Source: Azolla pinnata (Eukaryota; Streptophyta; Polypodiopsida; Salviniales; Salviniaceae). Taken from it: DNA of 40,817 nucleotides. Below, piece after piece: positions 1-10,960 of this stretch. Where the stretch lies: contig JBBBWG010032930.1 in NCBI GenBank assembly GCA_037176905.1, positions 1 to 40,817 on the forward strand, written 5' to 3'. Both the position numbers and the translations under genes were made by a program. The first letter of the stretch is position 1. Each line of letters opens with the position of its first letter. The notes beneath the pieces were generated by a model. That model did no database searches and was not told the origin of the DNA. It worked only from the letters and a program-made list of their open reading frames with translations.

Positions 1-471
1 AAGAGGTTGTTTGGTGTTTTGGAATTTTTTTAAGAAAATTGGTTGGGGGTTCTCAGGTTGTCCTGACCCCCCCCCCCCCCCCCGAGCCAGTAAATGCTCA
101 AGTTAATAGACATAAAAAAGGATAGATGCAATTGGAAACCAAAGGTTATGAGCTAGTATTTACTTAGAATGCTTCTGATTGACTTGGGTGATTACATACC
201 AGAATAGAGAAGGGAGGAGGATTCTTCTTCTTCAACCAGTTGGATGCCACTAAAGAAAGCCCTTGGATCATCTCAGATACAAGACTGACTCTCTAGGTCT
301 TGACATTAGTGGAAATCTCTTTCCGAAGATTTCTAACCGAGAAAATCTTCGATCTCCCTGCTACATGTGCTGCAATGGATGCCGGGGCAATATCGAGGAA
401 AACATTACGACAATTTCAATGCTGTAAACGCATGATCTCAGATGCAGCAGCAAAAAAAGAATAAAAAGGAA
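1..471. other. Non-coding flank with a 17-nt C homopolymer
   Basis: No coding signal is visible on either strand. The one notable element is an uninterrupted run of 17 C at 67-83. The rest is ordinary A/T-rich sequence leading into the foldback repeat that starts near 472. Confidence 0.6.
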
Positions 472-1027
472 AGACATCCACTCGGGCATTCTGGATCTAC
501 AAGGCTTTCTGAGTAAATATTAGATCGGCCAATCTGAAATCTCTCAGAAAATATGCCCCTGCTTCTTTTTCTAAAGCTCGCTGCCCGAGATGTGTCATTT
601 TTTTTCTTTCATCTCTGATCAGTGATACATATAATAAGGCATATGCCTCAGTGAGCCGTAATTATGACATATATAGGCATCAGTTTCAATTGATCTCAAA
701 AATCCTTGTCTTGATGAAAACTGTCCAATAAGCCCAAAGTGCCAGATCTTAGCACAGTGACTCACAAATTAATTGAACAGTTTTCATCAAGAAGAGTATT
801 CTGAGATCAATTGAAACTGATGCTTATATATGTCATAATTATGGCTCACTGAGGCATATGCCTTATTATATGTATCACTGATCAGAGATGAAAGAGAAAA
901 AAAATGACACATCTCGGGCAGCGAGCTCTAGAAAAAGAAGCAGGCATATTTCTGAGAGATTTCAGATTGGCTGCTCTAACATTTACTCAGAAATGCCTTG
1001 TAGATCCAGAATGCCCGAGTGAATGTC
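472..1027. repeat. Long inverted (foldback) repeat, arms about 250 bp
   Basis: The stretch 472-724 reappears as its reverse complement at 776-1027, leaving a loop of about 50 bp. By eye the arms agree at well over 90 per cent, with a few substitutions and small indels. Shared landmarks are the CTCGGGCATT block at the outer ends and the CTTGATGAAAACTGT block next to the loop. A transcript across it would fold into one long hairpin. No transposase and no clear target-site duplication is visible, so it may be a foldback/MITE-type element, a segmental inverted duplication or a hairpin-RNA locus. It lies about 1.3 kb beyond the 3' end of the cyclin gene. Confidence 0.85.
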
Positions 1028-1180
1028 ATTTTTTTCTTTCATCTCTGATCAGTGATATATATATATATAATAAGGCAAATGGCTGCATACGCCTCAGTGA
1101 GCCGTAATTATGACGTATATAGGCATCAGTTTCAATTGATCTCAGAAATCCTCTTCTTGATGAAAACCGTCCAGTAAGCC
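1024..1180 (+). repeat. Third, partial copy of the foldback arm
   Basis: Directly after the foldback, about 150 bp repeat the inner half of the left arm (about 593-734) in direct orientation. It starts at the T-run plus CTTTCATCTCTGATCAGTG block and ends at the TTGATGAAAAC-CGTCC block. It differs by an expanded TA run near 1055-1070 and a short insertion near 1080. The locus therefore holds three copies in plus, minus, plus order. Confidence 0.8.
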
Positions 1181-2343
1181 AAGTGTGTTCCACAGCTGCC
1201 CACAATTTGTGAATAACCGTGCTAAGATCTGCAAAGGCCCACAAGGAGTAAGTATCAGTGTGTGCGATGTCAGTACAGCAAATGTTATGATGGTGAGGCT
1301 ACATCTCATTATAGCGAGAATAACCCATGGCACACCTACAGCTGAAGAGTCTGAAAGTACCATGAATGCTGAGGTATATGCATACACCCTAGATCTCATT
1401 TCTGTTATCTTATTTCAAATCAGCTTGTATGTGAACTATGCATACCATACATACACAAAAAAATTTATCTACCTAATTTACCTCATATGACCCTTGCTTC
1501 AATTGGGTTCCTCATCTTCTGAAGTTCTGAAAAGGAGATCCCATAAGAAAGTCGGTCAAACTGGGAAGCTGGTCAATACTTCAAAAGCAACGAAAATCAG
1601 GCTCAAAATCACACAAATGTTTTCACCTACAAGGTTATATCGGCCATTGTAGGTACGCCTAATAAAAAAGGGAACTCATCCCATCGGTAACTGTGAATTT
1701 ACCTTACATCCCCTCATAAAATCTCGCCCAGTTCCTGAAATCTCACAAAATCTCACCAGCGATTTACATTGATTTTATGGTCTTTGATGTTTCGATCCAG
1801 ATAGACCATAAAAGCGGCAAGGAAATCATGAAACACGATGACAACTATTTTTTCAAAAAGAGCCAATATTGATTGAACATAATATTGATGGATAGAAAAA
1901 GCTTGCTGAATAGAAATTACAATGAATCATTTTTCCTTTTTTTTCTATTTCATAGAGAAAGGATTGTGAAGAAATTACACACCTTGGGTGTTCTACTGCA
2001 CATTTTTTTTGCAGTTCGATCTAGCCAGTGGCTTAAAAGCTGGGAAAGGAGGGAAAATTAAAAGCAGACTGAAAAGAGGGAGAGAATGAGAGCAAAAAAA
2101 CACCATCAGGAGCTTTATGTAATATACAAAATTGCTGTCCTTTTCCTGTTTTTTTGCTCTAAAAAATGATCAAAAATATCAAAGAGAAAAAAAAAACTAA
2201 TCTCTCGCTCTTTTCCGTTTGTTTCTGCCACATCTAATTGCTGAAGTTAGTTGGGGAAGAAGATTATATCCGTCACTGATTTGAAAGCATCAAATCCATG
2301 CTGATCAAGCTTAAATGATGGTCAAATATAGAAGAGAAATATT
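1181..2343. other. Non-coding 3' flank of the cyclin gene
   Basis: About 1.16 kb with only short, family-less open frames. It is A/T-rich with several A and T runs. The last one to two hundred bases should contain the cyclin 3' UTR and polyadenylation region (cyclin is on the minus strand). No RNA gene or mobile element was recognised. Confidence 0.5.
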
Positions 2344-4873
2344 TCACTGTCTTTTTTGCCTCTTCGAAGGCTTAGAATCACACTCTTCTACAGCTTCTAG
2401 AATGTCTACCTTTGAGCTCACCGAATCGCATCTGCTGCTATTGTAATCCACACTGCTGTTATCTTCATCTGTTAGACTTCGATAGACGACTGCGTTTTCA
2501 TGAACTGTTAGGTTTTGAAAAAAAACTGTATTAGGACTGAGTGGAAGCTTGAAATGTCTTCTTGTTGACGTTAATTTTGAAGATGGTGACAAGGGATCAA
2601 CAATTAAGGCCTCCATAAAGGCATAACATTCTCCCAACTTTTCCTGCAAAATAGAAGGCGCAATGATCCGAATCAAGAGTGCACACATAAACAATATTTA
2701 CATAAAAAGTGTTAAGAAGAACGTTGAATACATGCGAGGTCTACATGACAAATCAAGCATAAATTTACATGAATCTTGGTAAAATGTTGATATCAAGATA
2801 AAATTGCCGCATATCATCCAGAACTACACTGTCTGCAAAGTTTATGGAGTATTGAAGCGTGCAAATATTTGATGCTAATATTATCTAGAATAACTTATGA
2901 AAAAGAAAAACTTAAGCTACTTTCTAATCATAAACCTCTGATCAATCCAAACTGATTAAAATAAATTAATAACTCGTACCGTATATAAGGGAACGTATTC
3001 AAGAATCAAAATCTTGAGTTGATCAGCTTGAATCGGAACAATTTCCTCTAAGGCACAAAAAATTGTCGTTACTGCTAGCACGAAAGGTTCAAAATCGAGA
3101 AATTCGACCTCTGTTGGACATGATAAAAAACAAGCTATTAACGTAATGAAAGAGATTACTGACAGCAAATTCATTCATCACCGTAGATTCTTACTTGATC
3201 ATAAACAATTATGATGTTATTCTTACTTGCTAATGTAGCTAACAAAAGTTCTGATGCGCGAACCATCAAAGAAGTTTTAATCTTTTGATTGAGACTAGCC
3301 AAATGATTTACGACTTTCTCCAGGAATGTGTAAGATGTGATTGATCTCAATCTCCACCCTAAAGCGCTTAAGACATTCAATTCCATTCTTTGAACTGTTT
3401 TAGGTTGGAACAGATGGTCTAATCCCTCCATCTGCACAGAAAAACAGGCATTCGGGCATCCAGAATGAGATCAGCTGGTGATAAGGACAAAAACCAGAAA
3501 AAGAACAAAGAAATTGCGACCGAAGCTTAAATTCACACAGAAACTCAAAAAACTTCAACACAGAAGGCAGAACAAAAGAATTAAATCGAGAACAAAACTC
3601 AGATTCACACAGACACTCAACGACTTTGACACAAAAGGCAGAATTACAAAAAATGAAATCGCGAACGGGCAAACTGACACGTACTTGCAAATCTAGGAGC
3701 ACAGGTACATTTACTTCTTCCATCTTAGCTGCAACAGAAAGACATGCCACAGCAAGAAGCTCCATCATCCAGGGCTTCCATGCCTGAAAGGCGAGTAGAA
3801 ACAATATCAAGAAATTAATTGCGAGGCACTGCAAGTGAAGAACTACGAGCTATCGGTTAATACCGCGACAATTCAGAGAGAAAAAACTAACCATTGACAA
3901 ATTATTTTCAATGTAACGATCCATGTAGTTCACGGCTAGCGTTGTTGTCGATGGACTGAACATAAGTATGAAGTGGGCCTGCATTATGAACAATACATGA
4001 TCTCAGTGAACAAATGTCAAGATACACAGTTTACAATTATGTCTCTCAGATGCCGAGGCAAAGTCCAGCATTAAATTTCATCGTTTCAAATGTTGTGTTT
4101 TCTCTTTTACCTGTCCTACGGAGAAATCTAAATGCAAGCAGTATTTAATCAATATCATTCTACTAAACGAACAAAAGGTTTCCCATAAGAGTGCTGTGAC
4201 GGAGTGTACTCTTCAGTACAGCTTAAGGATACCTCATGTAATGCTCATCTTCTATAATCTAGAATCTCACTTCGATTACAGCTGATTTTCTAGAATCTAG
4301 GGCCAACAGTCATTCATAGCTTTACAAAAAAGCTCAACTCTGTGATGCACCTAAATGCACTTTAAAAGCTTATCATGTTCTTGAACTGATCAGAAGTTGC
4401 GGCAGAAACTTATTTGCAGGTACCAAGTGCAGAAAAGATACAAATACACAAGGTTGCATTGCTGTTGAAGTTTCATACTGTACCTTTATCATCCATCTAG
4501 CTGCATTGCACCGGTATTCAGAGAGGTGTGGCGTAGATCGCAACTCCGACGAGTAAATGCCTATCTGAGGCAGATACTCACCACATTTTTTCTGGAGGTA
4601 ATCGATCGAATGCTCATCGTCTGCATCCCCAGGAAACGAGAAAGGCATAAACCCTTCAAACACAGGTGCTGCGGCCTGTTGAGCATGACCATATTGCCGA
4701 TGAGGATGAGACAAGGAAGAAGAATTGGAGGGAGAAGTAGTAGTGCTGGAATTATATTCTTCATCTGTGTTGTAGAAGGTACTGGACGAGATCAAGTAGC
4801 CGCTAGTGACATTAGGGCTAGAGACAAAGTTTAGCTCTTCGCAGCATAGGAGACTGTGCTCCGCAAGATCCAT
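2344..4873 (-). CDS. D-type cyclin, CYCD7-like
   Basis: Regulatory subunit of a cyclin-dependent kinase at the G1/S step, expected to act on retinoblastoma-related protein in the nucleus. Six exons on the minus strand: 4873-4484, 3978-3892, 3783-3685, 3431-3227, 3110-2980, 2643-2344, predicting 403 residues. Near the N terminus is an LxCxE Rb-binding motif (LLCCEE). The cyclin box runs from the end of exon 1 and includes LAVNYMDRY, ELLAVACLSVAAKMEE and QRMELNVLSALGWRL. Exons 2 and 3 (87 and 99 nt, phase 0) fit the usual CYCD gene structure. The tail ends in a basic KRQKRQ-type segment, possibly a nuclear signal. MEGLDHLF and SITSYTF resemble remembered Arabidopsis CYCD7;1 (MEGLTHMF, AVTSYTF), which acts in guard mother cells. 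D-type is firm; the D7 subgroup is an inference. The start at 4873 follows from LxCxE spacing; an in-frame upstream ATG at 4924 would add 17 residues. Confidence 0.9.
3500..3672. repeat. 72-bp tandem duplication in cyclin intron 3
   Basis: Within the third cyclin intron, the block starting ATTCACACAG at 3531 recurs at 3603, a period of 72 bp. A partial earlier copy is recognisable near 3500. Copies are diverged (A-rich with CACAGAAGGCAGAA-like cores). It is intronic and does not touch a splice site. Confidence 0.65.
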
Positions 4874-5360
4874 GGAAGCTGGAGGAAAGGTTAAAGTGAA
4901 ATAAATCCTTAGAGAAGAAAACACAGATATGGCAGGTCAAGGAATAGGGAAATCAAACTGTGTAGATCAAGAAAGGCAGAACAGAAGCAGCGCCACGGCA
5001 AGCTACTGTCAGGAGGATAGATGGAGCTAAGTATTGGAGCTATGAGAGAAAGCCAGTGTTAGCAGAAGAAGGTTGGGAAGAGCCTCAAGGCAAGAAAGAC
5101 GAGGAAGACATGAGGTAGAGATCCGAGAAGGAGATGCCGCGCGCCGAGGTGCTGCGTGCAGACGGAGGGAAGCGGAGCAAAGCAAAAGCTATGGCGAGAA
5201 GAGCTCGAGCGCGAAGAACTTGCAGCGGCGCGGAGGGGGAGCAAGAAATTGGCAGAAAGAAATGGCGAGCTTCTTCGGGCGGAGATGAAAGAAGCTTTAG
5301 GAGACGAAGACGGCGGTACCGTGGCAGGATCAAGAAACTGCAGATGGAGGAGGAGGAGGA
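4874..5360. other. 5' flank and leader of the cyclin gene
   Basis: Upstream region of the minus-strand cyclin. From about 5070 it becomes GC- and purine-rich. Open frames here continue into the adjacent minisatellite in several phases on both strands and match no family I recognise, so I treat them as compositional. No clear TATA box was identified. Confidence 0.4.
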
Positions 5361-5880
5361 AGAAGAAGAAAGCAGCGACGGCGAGCTTGAAGACGGGAAG
5401 AAGAAGCAGCGATGGCGAGCTTGAAGAGACGGGAAGAAGAAGCAGTGATGCCGAGCTTGAAGAGACGGGAAAAAGAAGCAGCGATGGCGAGCTTGAAGAA
5501 GCGGGAAGAAGAAGCAGCGATGGCGAGCTTGAAGAAACGGAAAGAAGAAGCAGCGATGGCGAGCGTGAAGAAACGAGAAGAAGAAGCAGCGATGGAGAGC
5601 TTGAAGACGGGACGAAGAAGCAGCGATGCCGAGCTTGAAGAAACGGGAAGAAGAAGCAGCGGTGGCGAGCTTGAAGAAACGGGACGAAGAAGCCGCGATG
5701 GCGAGCTTGAAGAAACGGGAAGAAGAAGCAGCGGCGATGGCGAGCTTGAAGAAAAGGGAAGAAGAAGCAGCGATGGCGAGCTTGAAGGAGGAAGAAGAAG
5801 CAGCGATGGCGAGCTTGAAGACGGGAAGAAGAAGCAGCGATGGCGAGCTTGAAGACGGGAAGAAGAAGCAGAAACAGAAG
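5361..5880. repeat. 36-bp purine-rich minisatellite, about 14 units
   Basis: Tandem units, mostly 36 bp, with a GGGAAGAAGAAGCAGCG half and an ATGGCGAGCTTGAA half. Variants of about 33, 34 and 39 bp occur. Because 36 is divisible by three, several frames stay open on both strands: Glu-Leu-Glu plus Arg-Arg-Ser-Ser-Asp units on the plus strand, Ser/Leu-rich units on the minus. The 34-bp variants break each frame, which argues against a protein. It lies 0.5-1.0 kb upstream of the cyclin start. Confidence 0.9.
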
Positions 5881-6334
5881 AAGACGAAGAAGAAGGTAAA
5901 TTTCAGAAGGAGCGATTTTATGCATATAAACAGGTCAAAATGGGGCTTTTTTTTCTTTCCTAAATAATGGAAAATAAAATTAAAAAAGGGAGGAAAAAAC
6001 AATTTATTAAAAAATAAAGGAAACGGGAAAAATATATCGAACAATAAAAACATATTAATCAATTAATTAACAGGAAAATATATTGTTTTGGCGTCGTGAG
6101 ATCTGATTGCGGTTTTTGTGTTTTTCGTTTTTCTATTTATTTTATTTTATTTTATTTCGTTTTATTTTATTGGTTCTTTTTTTTTTACGGGCAGGAAAAA
6201 AATGAAGAGAGAGGAAAATAAAAAAGGAATACTTCCCCGCCAATCTCTCCTCTTTTTCTCTCTCTTCATTTTCGCCTGCGAGAAACTAAAAAACTCTCTC
6301 TTTCTTTTTTTTCTTTCTGGGGATAATTAAAATA
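5881..6334. other. A/T-rich low-complexity spacer
   Basis: Contains TTTTA repeats near 6132-6170, long T and A runs, and TC-rich stretches around 6240-6320. No gene or RNA feature was seen. Confidence 0.5.
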
Positions 6335-6740
6335 AGAGCAAATTTTATCAATTACATCTTTTAACGCCAAATTAATTAAAATCAGAAATTTACAAATTAA
6401 CACCATACTCTCACCTTCTTGTCAACACCCGATCAATTTCATCGGGATAACGTTAATCGATTTGATTCCCAACCGCTTCCCACTAATCGATCCCGATCGA
6501 TTCCTTTACCGTGTTCGATTAACAAGAGTAGGCGATTCTAGAATCCAATCAATTTGATCGATGCGTTAATTTGGTGTTAATCGATGAATCGAATGCTTAA
6601 CCAGTTAACCGATTCCGTACTTATCGAGCTCGCAATGAATCGAGTCGGTGTTAACCAATCGATCGGAGTCTTAAATTTTGCTGTTGATTTATAACTTCAA
6701 GTTTTAGCAGGCGTTAAAATGTAATCTATATTTCTGTCAG
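6335..6740. mobile_element. MITE-like element, copy 1
   Basis: About 0.4 kb, non-coding, rich in ATCGAT and TTAAT. Its ends are inverted copies of each other: TTTTAACGCC with ATTACATC before it on the left (about 6348-6368) and GGCGTTAAAATGTAAT on the right (about 6709-6725). The right end, TTTTAGCAGGCGTTAAAAT, matches the inverted left end of a second element in intron 1 of the ethylene receptor gene (22455-22980). No transposase ORF is present, as expected for a MITE. Exact ends and target-site duplication could not be fixed by eye. Confidence 0.55.
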
Positions 6741-9369
6741 GCGTTTTCTTCGATAATTCTCCCGTTTCGTTTTTCTCCTCCTCCTCCTCCTCCTTCTTCT
6801 AATTAAACACAACCATTGATTCTCAATCCAAATCCTTCACAACTTCACTTACTCTTTGCTTTGCTTTCATCTTCTTTTTCTTCATGTTTTTTTACCATCT
6901 TTCATTGCCTGTGATCTATCCCAATCCATCCATCCATCCATCTATCTATCTATCTTTTGTACTGTTCTTGCTCCTCTTCCTGCCACCTTACGTGCTAGCG
7001 CATCGGTACATGTTACAAGACATCGGCCTTCGAGTGTGTGTGTGTGGGCTGTGGTCCTCTTCGGCTCCCCAGTTAGTTCACTGAGAGCCTGTTGGGATTC
7101 CTGGCGCCTTCATTTAAAAAGGAAAAAAAATCAAACAAAACCAAATAAAAGAGCCCGCGAGTTCATGCTCAAATGCCTTCACGCCCGAACGATGATATGG
7201 CCCCTCTGTGTTGTGCCTTATGTTTACTGTGCCTGTGTATCAGCCTGAGCTGGCTTGGCACAGCCTCTCTACACTGTGCTAGATCCGTGAGCAGATATAT
7301 AGACAGATAAAAGGTAGCGATCAGAAGCTTACTATGAAGAAGAAGAAGAAGATGATGATGATGATGAAGGGGGCCCAATGTCTATGATCAACCCCGGAAG
7401 CTCTGTTGCCATAACCATCTATCCGATACTTCAGCCTCCACCCCTGCCCTGTATCTGTAGTTCATTTTTTCCGACCTTAGCTAAAGGACTAAAAAGCTCC
7501 AAAGTCTCCAGATGGTCAAAAAAAAAATCTTCTTGCATGCAAAAGGTCCACAGAGACATACATCATGTCATACAACATCTCTATATCACTATTATTTTTA
7601 AACAAAGGTCCTGCCATTCGTTATATAAAAATGCCAGTGGCTACATCGCTCGCTCGTTTTACAGTTTGTTCAAACCATGAACTGACTTCAAAACTTTCTC
7701 ACGGCGGAGGAAATAGCCATTTTGGTGGAGCATGGCACGATGCTGGTTTCCGCCTTACAATAGTAAAAAGAAAAGGATAAGTGATCCATTCCTGAAGAGA
7801 TCGAAATCGTTACATCTCCATATTAGTTCTATATACATATACACATGGACCAAAACATTATCCAAGCTTTTGGTTTTGCACACACAAATGTAAGTTTGCA
7901 AATGTTTGCGAATGTGTTGTGTAGTTTTTTTTTTCCGTTATTTGGAAAAAAATATAGTCATAAATCTTTTCGATCGTTTAGGGGAATTAATTTATATTTC
8001 TTAAAATTGAAATAACTGATTAGACTTACCATTCTTCTGGTCTGAAAAATACTTTTGGTGATTGCAAATGCTCGAATCACTCCCGATTGCATTTGCAGCT
8101 TGCAAAAGTATGGTTCGTTCTATGCATATACACACACAAACACACATATATAGATCATTATATGCATGGCTAGGATAGATAGATGTGCATCAACATCTGG
8201 ATTGTTTAGAAGATGTAGAATTTTGTACTAAATTGGCTTTGCAGCGACAACTAGCAGCACCTTACTTACTCGCTTACTATGCACACTCCCCCATCTCCAC
8301 ATGTAGAGCACCATTGGAAAGTAAAGAAGAAAAAGAAAAAGAAAAAAACAAAAGGAAAGAAACTGAAGCAATTGCTCCATCCCCCCTTGGATATCTGTGC
8401 TCCTTAACAGTCGACATATATGTGCCGATGCATGCGTGCATGCATATATGTATGTGTGTATGTATGAATGAATGTATGTATGTATGATGTTGAAGCTCAC
8501 TGCGAGCAGCATCATCGCGATCATGATGTCGAAAGCTCACAATGTGTGTGCCATTGTGCATGCATGCATGCATAGATTGTAATGTCCGCATTCGCGTAAA
8601 CTCTAAACTCGTTTAATAGATAGAAATCCCATCTGCATCGCCTGAGGCTCAACTGGCACACTACATGCACACATACATACACACACACACATACACACAC
8701 ACACACACACACACGCATGCATGCATATATACCATGCATTCGCTTCTACTACTTTCATACATACAATACCGCCTATTCTTATGTTGATTGAGATTTTGAG
8801 TTGGTTTTTTTGTCTTTTGGCCAACAAAGCTCACTGATGATTTACTGTTACATTGAAAGAGAGAGAAGGCAAGCCAAGATCCTCTCTAAATAAATAAACA
8901 AACAACTGAAACAAACAAGCATTTGCTTGTTTATTTTGTATATGATTTAATTCTATTTTATTCTAATTTTTTTGGGTGGGTCGAATCTAGCCGAATCCTT
9001 TTGAAGTTTGAACAGAAAGTCCACACACACACACACACACACAGAGACTTGCGCCGAATCTATTGGATCCTGAACTCCGCTCCGTTTTTCTAGATTTCTT
9101 ATTCTTGGCCTCTCTCCTCTTTATTATTATTTTTCTCTTCTTTTTCTTCCTTTCTGGGGAAAAAAAAAACAATTAAAAACAAATCCTTTCCACGGCAGGC
9201 GACAGCTGGCACGAGGCACGTGCGCGCGGCACCCAGCCCACGCCCACACGTGCGCGCGCCGCGTACGTATCTCTCGCGTATATACGTACGGCATACGTTT
9301 CCTTGCGCCCCGCACGTACGGACGGCGAGCCACGGGCGTATGTGTGTGTGCGTGTGTTCATGCGCATCC
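6741..9369. other. Non-coding, microsatellite-rich intergenic DNA
   Basis: No gene was recognised. Microsatellites include CCAT/CTAT repeats (6925-6955), GAAGAA then GATGAT (7334-7366), GTAT/CATG palindromic runs (8425-8487), CA repeats interrupted by T (8665-8714) and CA repeats (9022-9042). From 9190 the sequence turns GC-rich with ACGTACG and GCGCGC motifs. Open frames across it are repeat-driven Cys/His/Thr-rich strings. Confidence 0.5.
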
Positions 9370-9570
9370 CACATGCGCGCGCGCATCATCCATAGCCATG
9401 CATGCATGCGCATGCACATCTCACATGCGCGTGCGCATCATCCATAGCCATGCATGCATGCACGCACATGCACATCCCACATGCGGGCGCGCATCATCCA
9501 TAGCCATGCACGCACATGCACATCCCACATGCGCGTGCGCATCATCCATAGCCATGCACACACGCATACG
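9370..9570. repeat. 48-56-bp minisatellite with CATGCA and GCGCGC blocks, four units
   Basis: Four units begin with CACATGCG at 9370, 9422, 9478 and 9526 (spacings 52, 56 and 48 bp). Each has a GCGCGC-type alternating block, then the invariant core GCATCATCCATAGCCATGCA, then a variable number of CATG/CACG steps. It contains many copies of CATGCA, the RY-type motif known as a B3-domain binding site in seed promoters, and alternating purine-pyrimidine tracts. It is flanked on both sides by further CA/CATG satellites. Confidence 0.85.
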
Positions 9571-10090
9571 CAGACGCATATGTATACATACAAACATACG
9601 CATACGTACATGCATGCGCGCACATGCATACATTCCCTTGGCTATACATACGGTACAGGGTATACGTACATACCTTGCCTCCTATAGGCACACATACATC
9701 ACCGACGCGTACAGCTTGTGCATAATCTCTTGCCTATACATACGGTATACGTATCCTGCCCTTTCCGCACGCACATGTAGGTACGGCGACATACGGGCGT
9801 GCCATCCCAGATGTAGGTACACGCACGCACACATACGTATATGCACATACACATGCATGCATGAACAGATACACACGCACAACCATACACGCACACACAT
9901 GCATGCACACATACATACATACAACCAGATGGCATCCGCGGCATGTGTACATAGCCATACACACGCACATACACAGAGACATACATACATACATGCACAC
10001 ATACACACACATATACATACATATATAGCTACACACACATACACATGCACACATACATACATACATACCAACACATCATGCATGCATGTA
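9571..10090. repeat. ACATAC / CATGCA microsatellite block
   Basis: Roughly 500 bp made of ACATAC, ACGCAC, CATGCA and CATACA steps. The long open frames in all phases (Thr/His-rich on plus, Cys/Val-rich on minus) follow from the repeats and are not genes. Confidence 0.8.
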
Positions 10091-10284
10091 TGGAAGCTTA
10101 TAGTTCCCATTCCCTGTCCAGAGACAAAAATTCGAGAAAGAGAACAAATCAATAGACCCCAAAAAAACCAAAAGAAACGACTGTGAACGTTTCACACAGA
10201 TCTCGGGCACAAATTGGGGACGATCACACACATCTTCTGCTGTCATTAAGATGCAGAAGACAAAAAAACAACAGAAAAGGAAGT

Positions 10285-10960
10285 GCAAAAGAAGCAGCAG
10301 CAGCAGCAGCATCAAAGAAGCACGGATTTTCAAATTGCTATTCATCACACAAGAAAAGAAGCAGCAAATTTTGCAGGAAGGAATTCGCCAAAGTTTTCTT
10401 CTGTCTTTGTTCTTCTTCTTTTTTTTCCCTGTACATTTTTGCTTCTACTCCCTTCATTTTTGTATTTGGGCAGCTCTTCAGTTTGCATCCCTTTGTTAAT
10501 GAGCAGCAAAATACACCTTTTTTTGGGCCTACGGGCAGCAGCAAAGAAGCACGGATTTTAAAATTGCTATTCATCGCACAAGAAAAGAAGCAGCAAAATT
10601 TGCAGGAAGGAATTCGCCAAAGTTTTCTTCTGTCTTTGTTCTTTTTTTTTTCCCCTGTACATTTTTGCTTCTACTCCCTTCATTTTTGTATTTGGGCAGC
10701 TCTTCAGTTTGCATCCCTTTGTTAATGAGCACCAAAATAGACCTTTTTTGGGCCTACGGGCTGCCAAACCATTCCTAAACAAGAAGAAAAGAAAAAACAG
10801 ATCAAATTTGCTACTATTAGCAAAAAAAAAGAACAATTAGGAGGAAGGAACTCGCCACGTTTTCCTGTATATTTTTGCTTCTACTCTTTTTTGTATTTGG
10901 GCAGCCCTCAGTTTGCATTCCTTTGTTAAGGAGCAACAAAATAGAGGTTTTTTTGAGGCT
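10285..10960. repeat. 229-bp tandem repeat, about three copies
   Basis: Copies 1 and 2 (about 10300-10530 and 10531-10760) are near-identical: CACGGATTTT recurs at 10321 and 10550 (229 bp), and TGTACATTTTTGCTT at 10430 and 10656 (226 bp). A third, diverged and shorter copy runs to about 10960 (TGTATATTTTTGCTT at 10866). Units include a CAG-rich start and a TTTGGGCAGCTCTTCAG block. No protein frame is conserved across copies. Confidence 0.85.

Noticed and set aside
472..1180. CRISPR-like or phage-type arrays
   Set aside because: The genome is a plant nuclear genome; the repeats are inverted arms, not short direct repeats with spacers.
5059..6062. Long minus-strand open frames of 288 and 325 codons rich in Ser, Leu and Phe
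   Set aside because: They are produced by the 36-bp minisatellite and T-rich flanks; frames shift between repeat units and no domain is visible.
9344..10186. 280-codon plus-strand open frame rich in His, Thr and Cys
   Set aside because: It is CATG/ACATAC satellite read in one frame; equally open frames exist on the minus strand.
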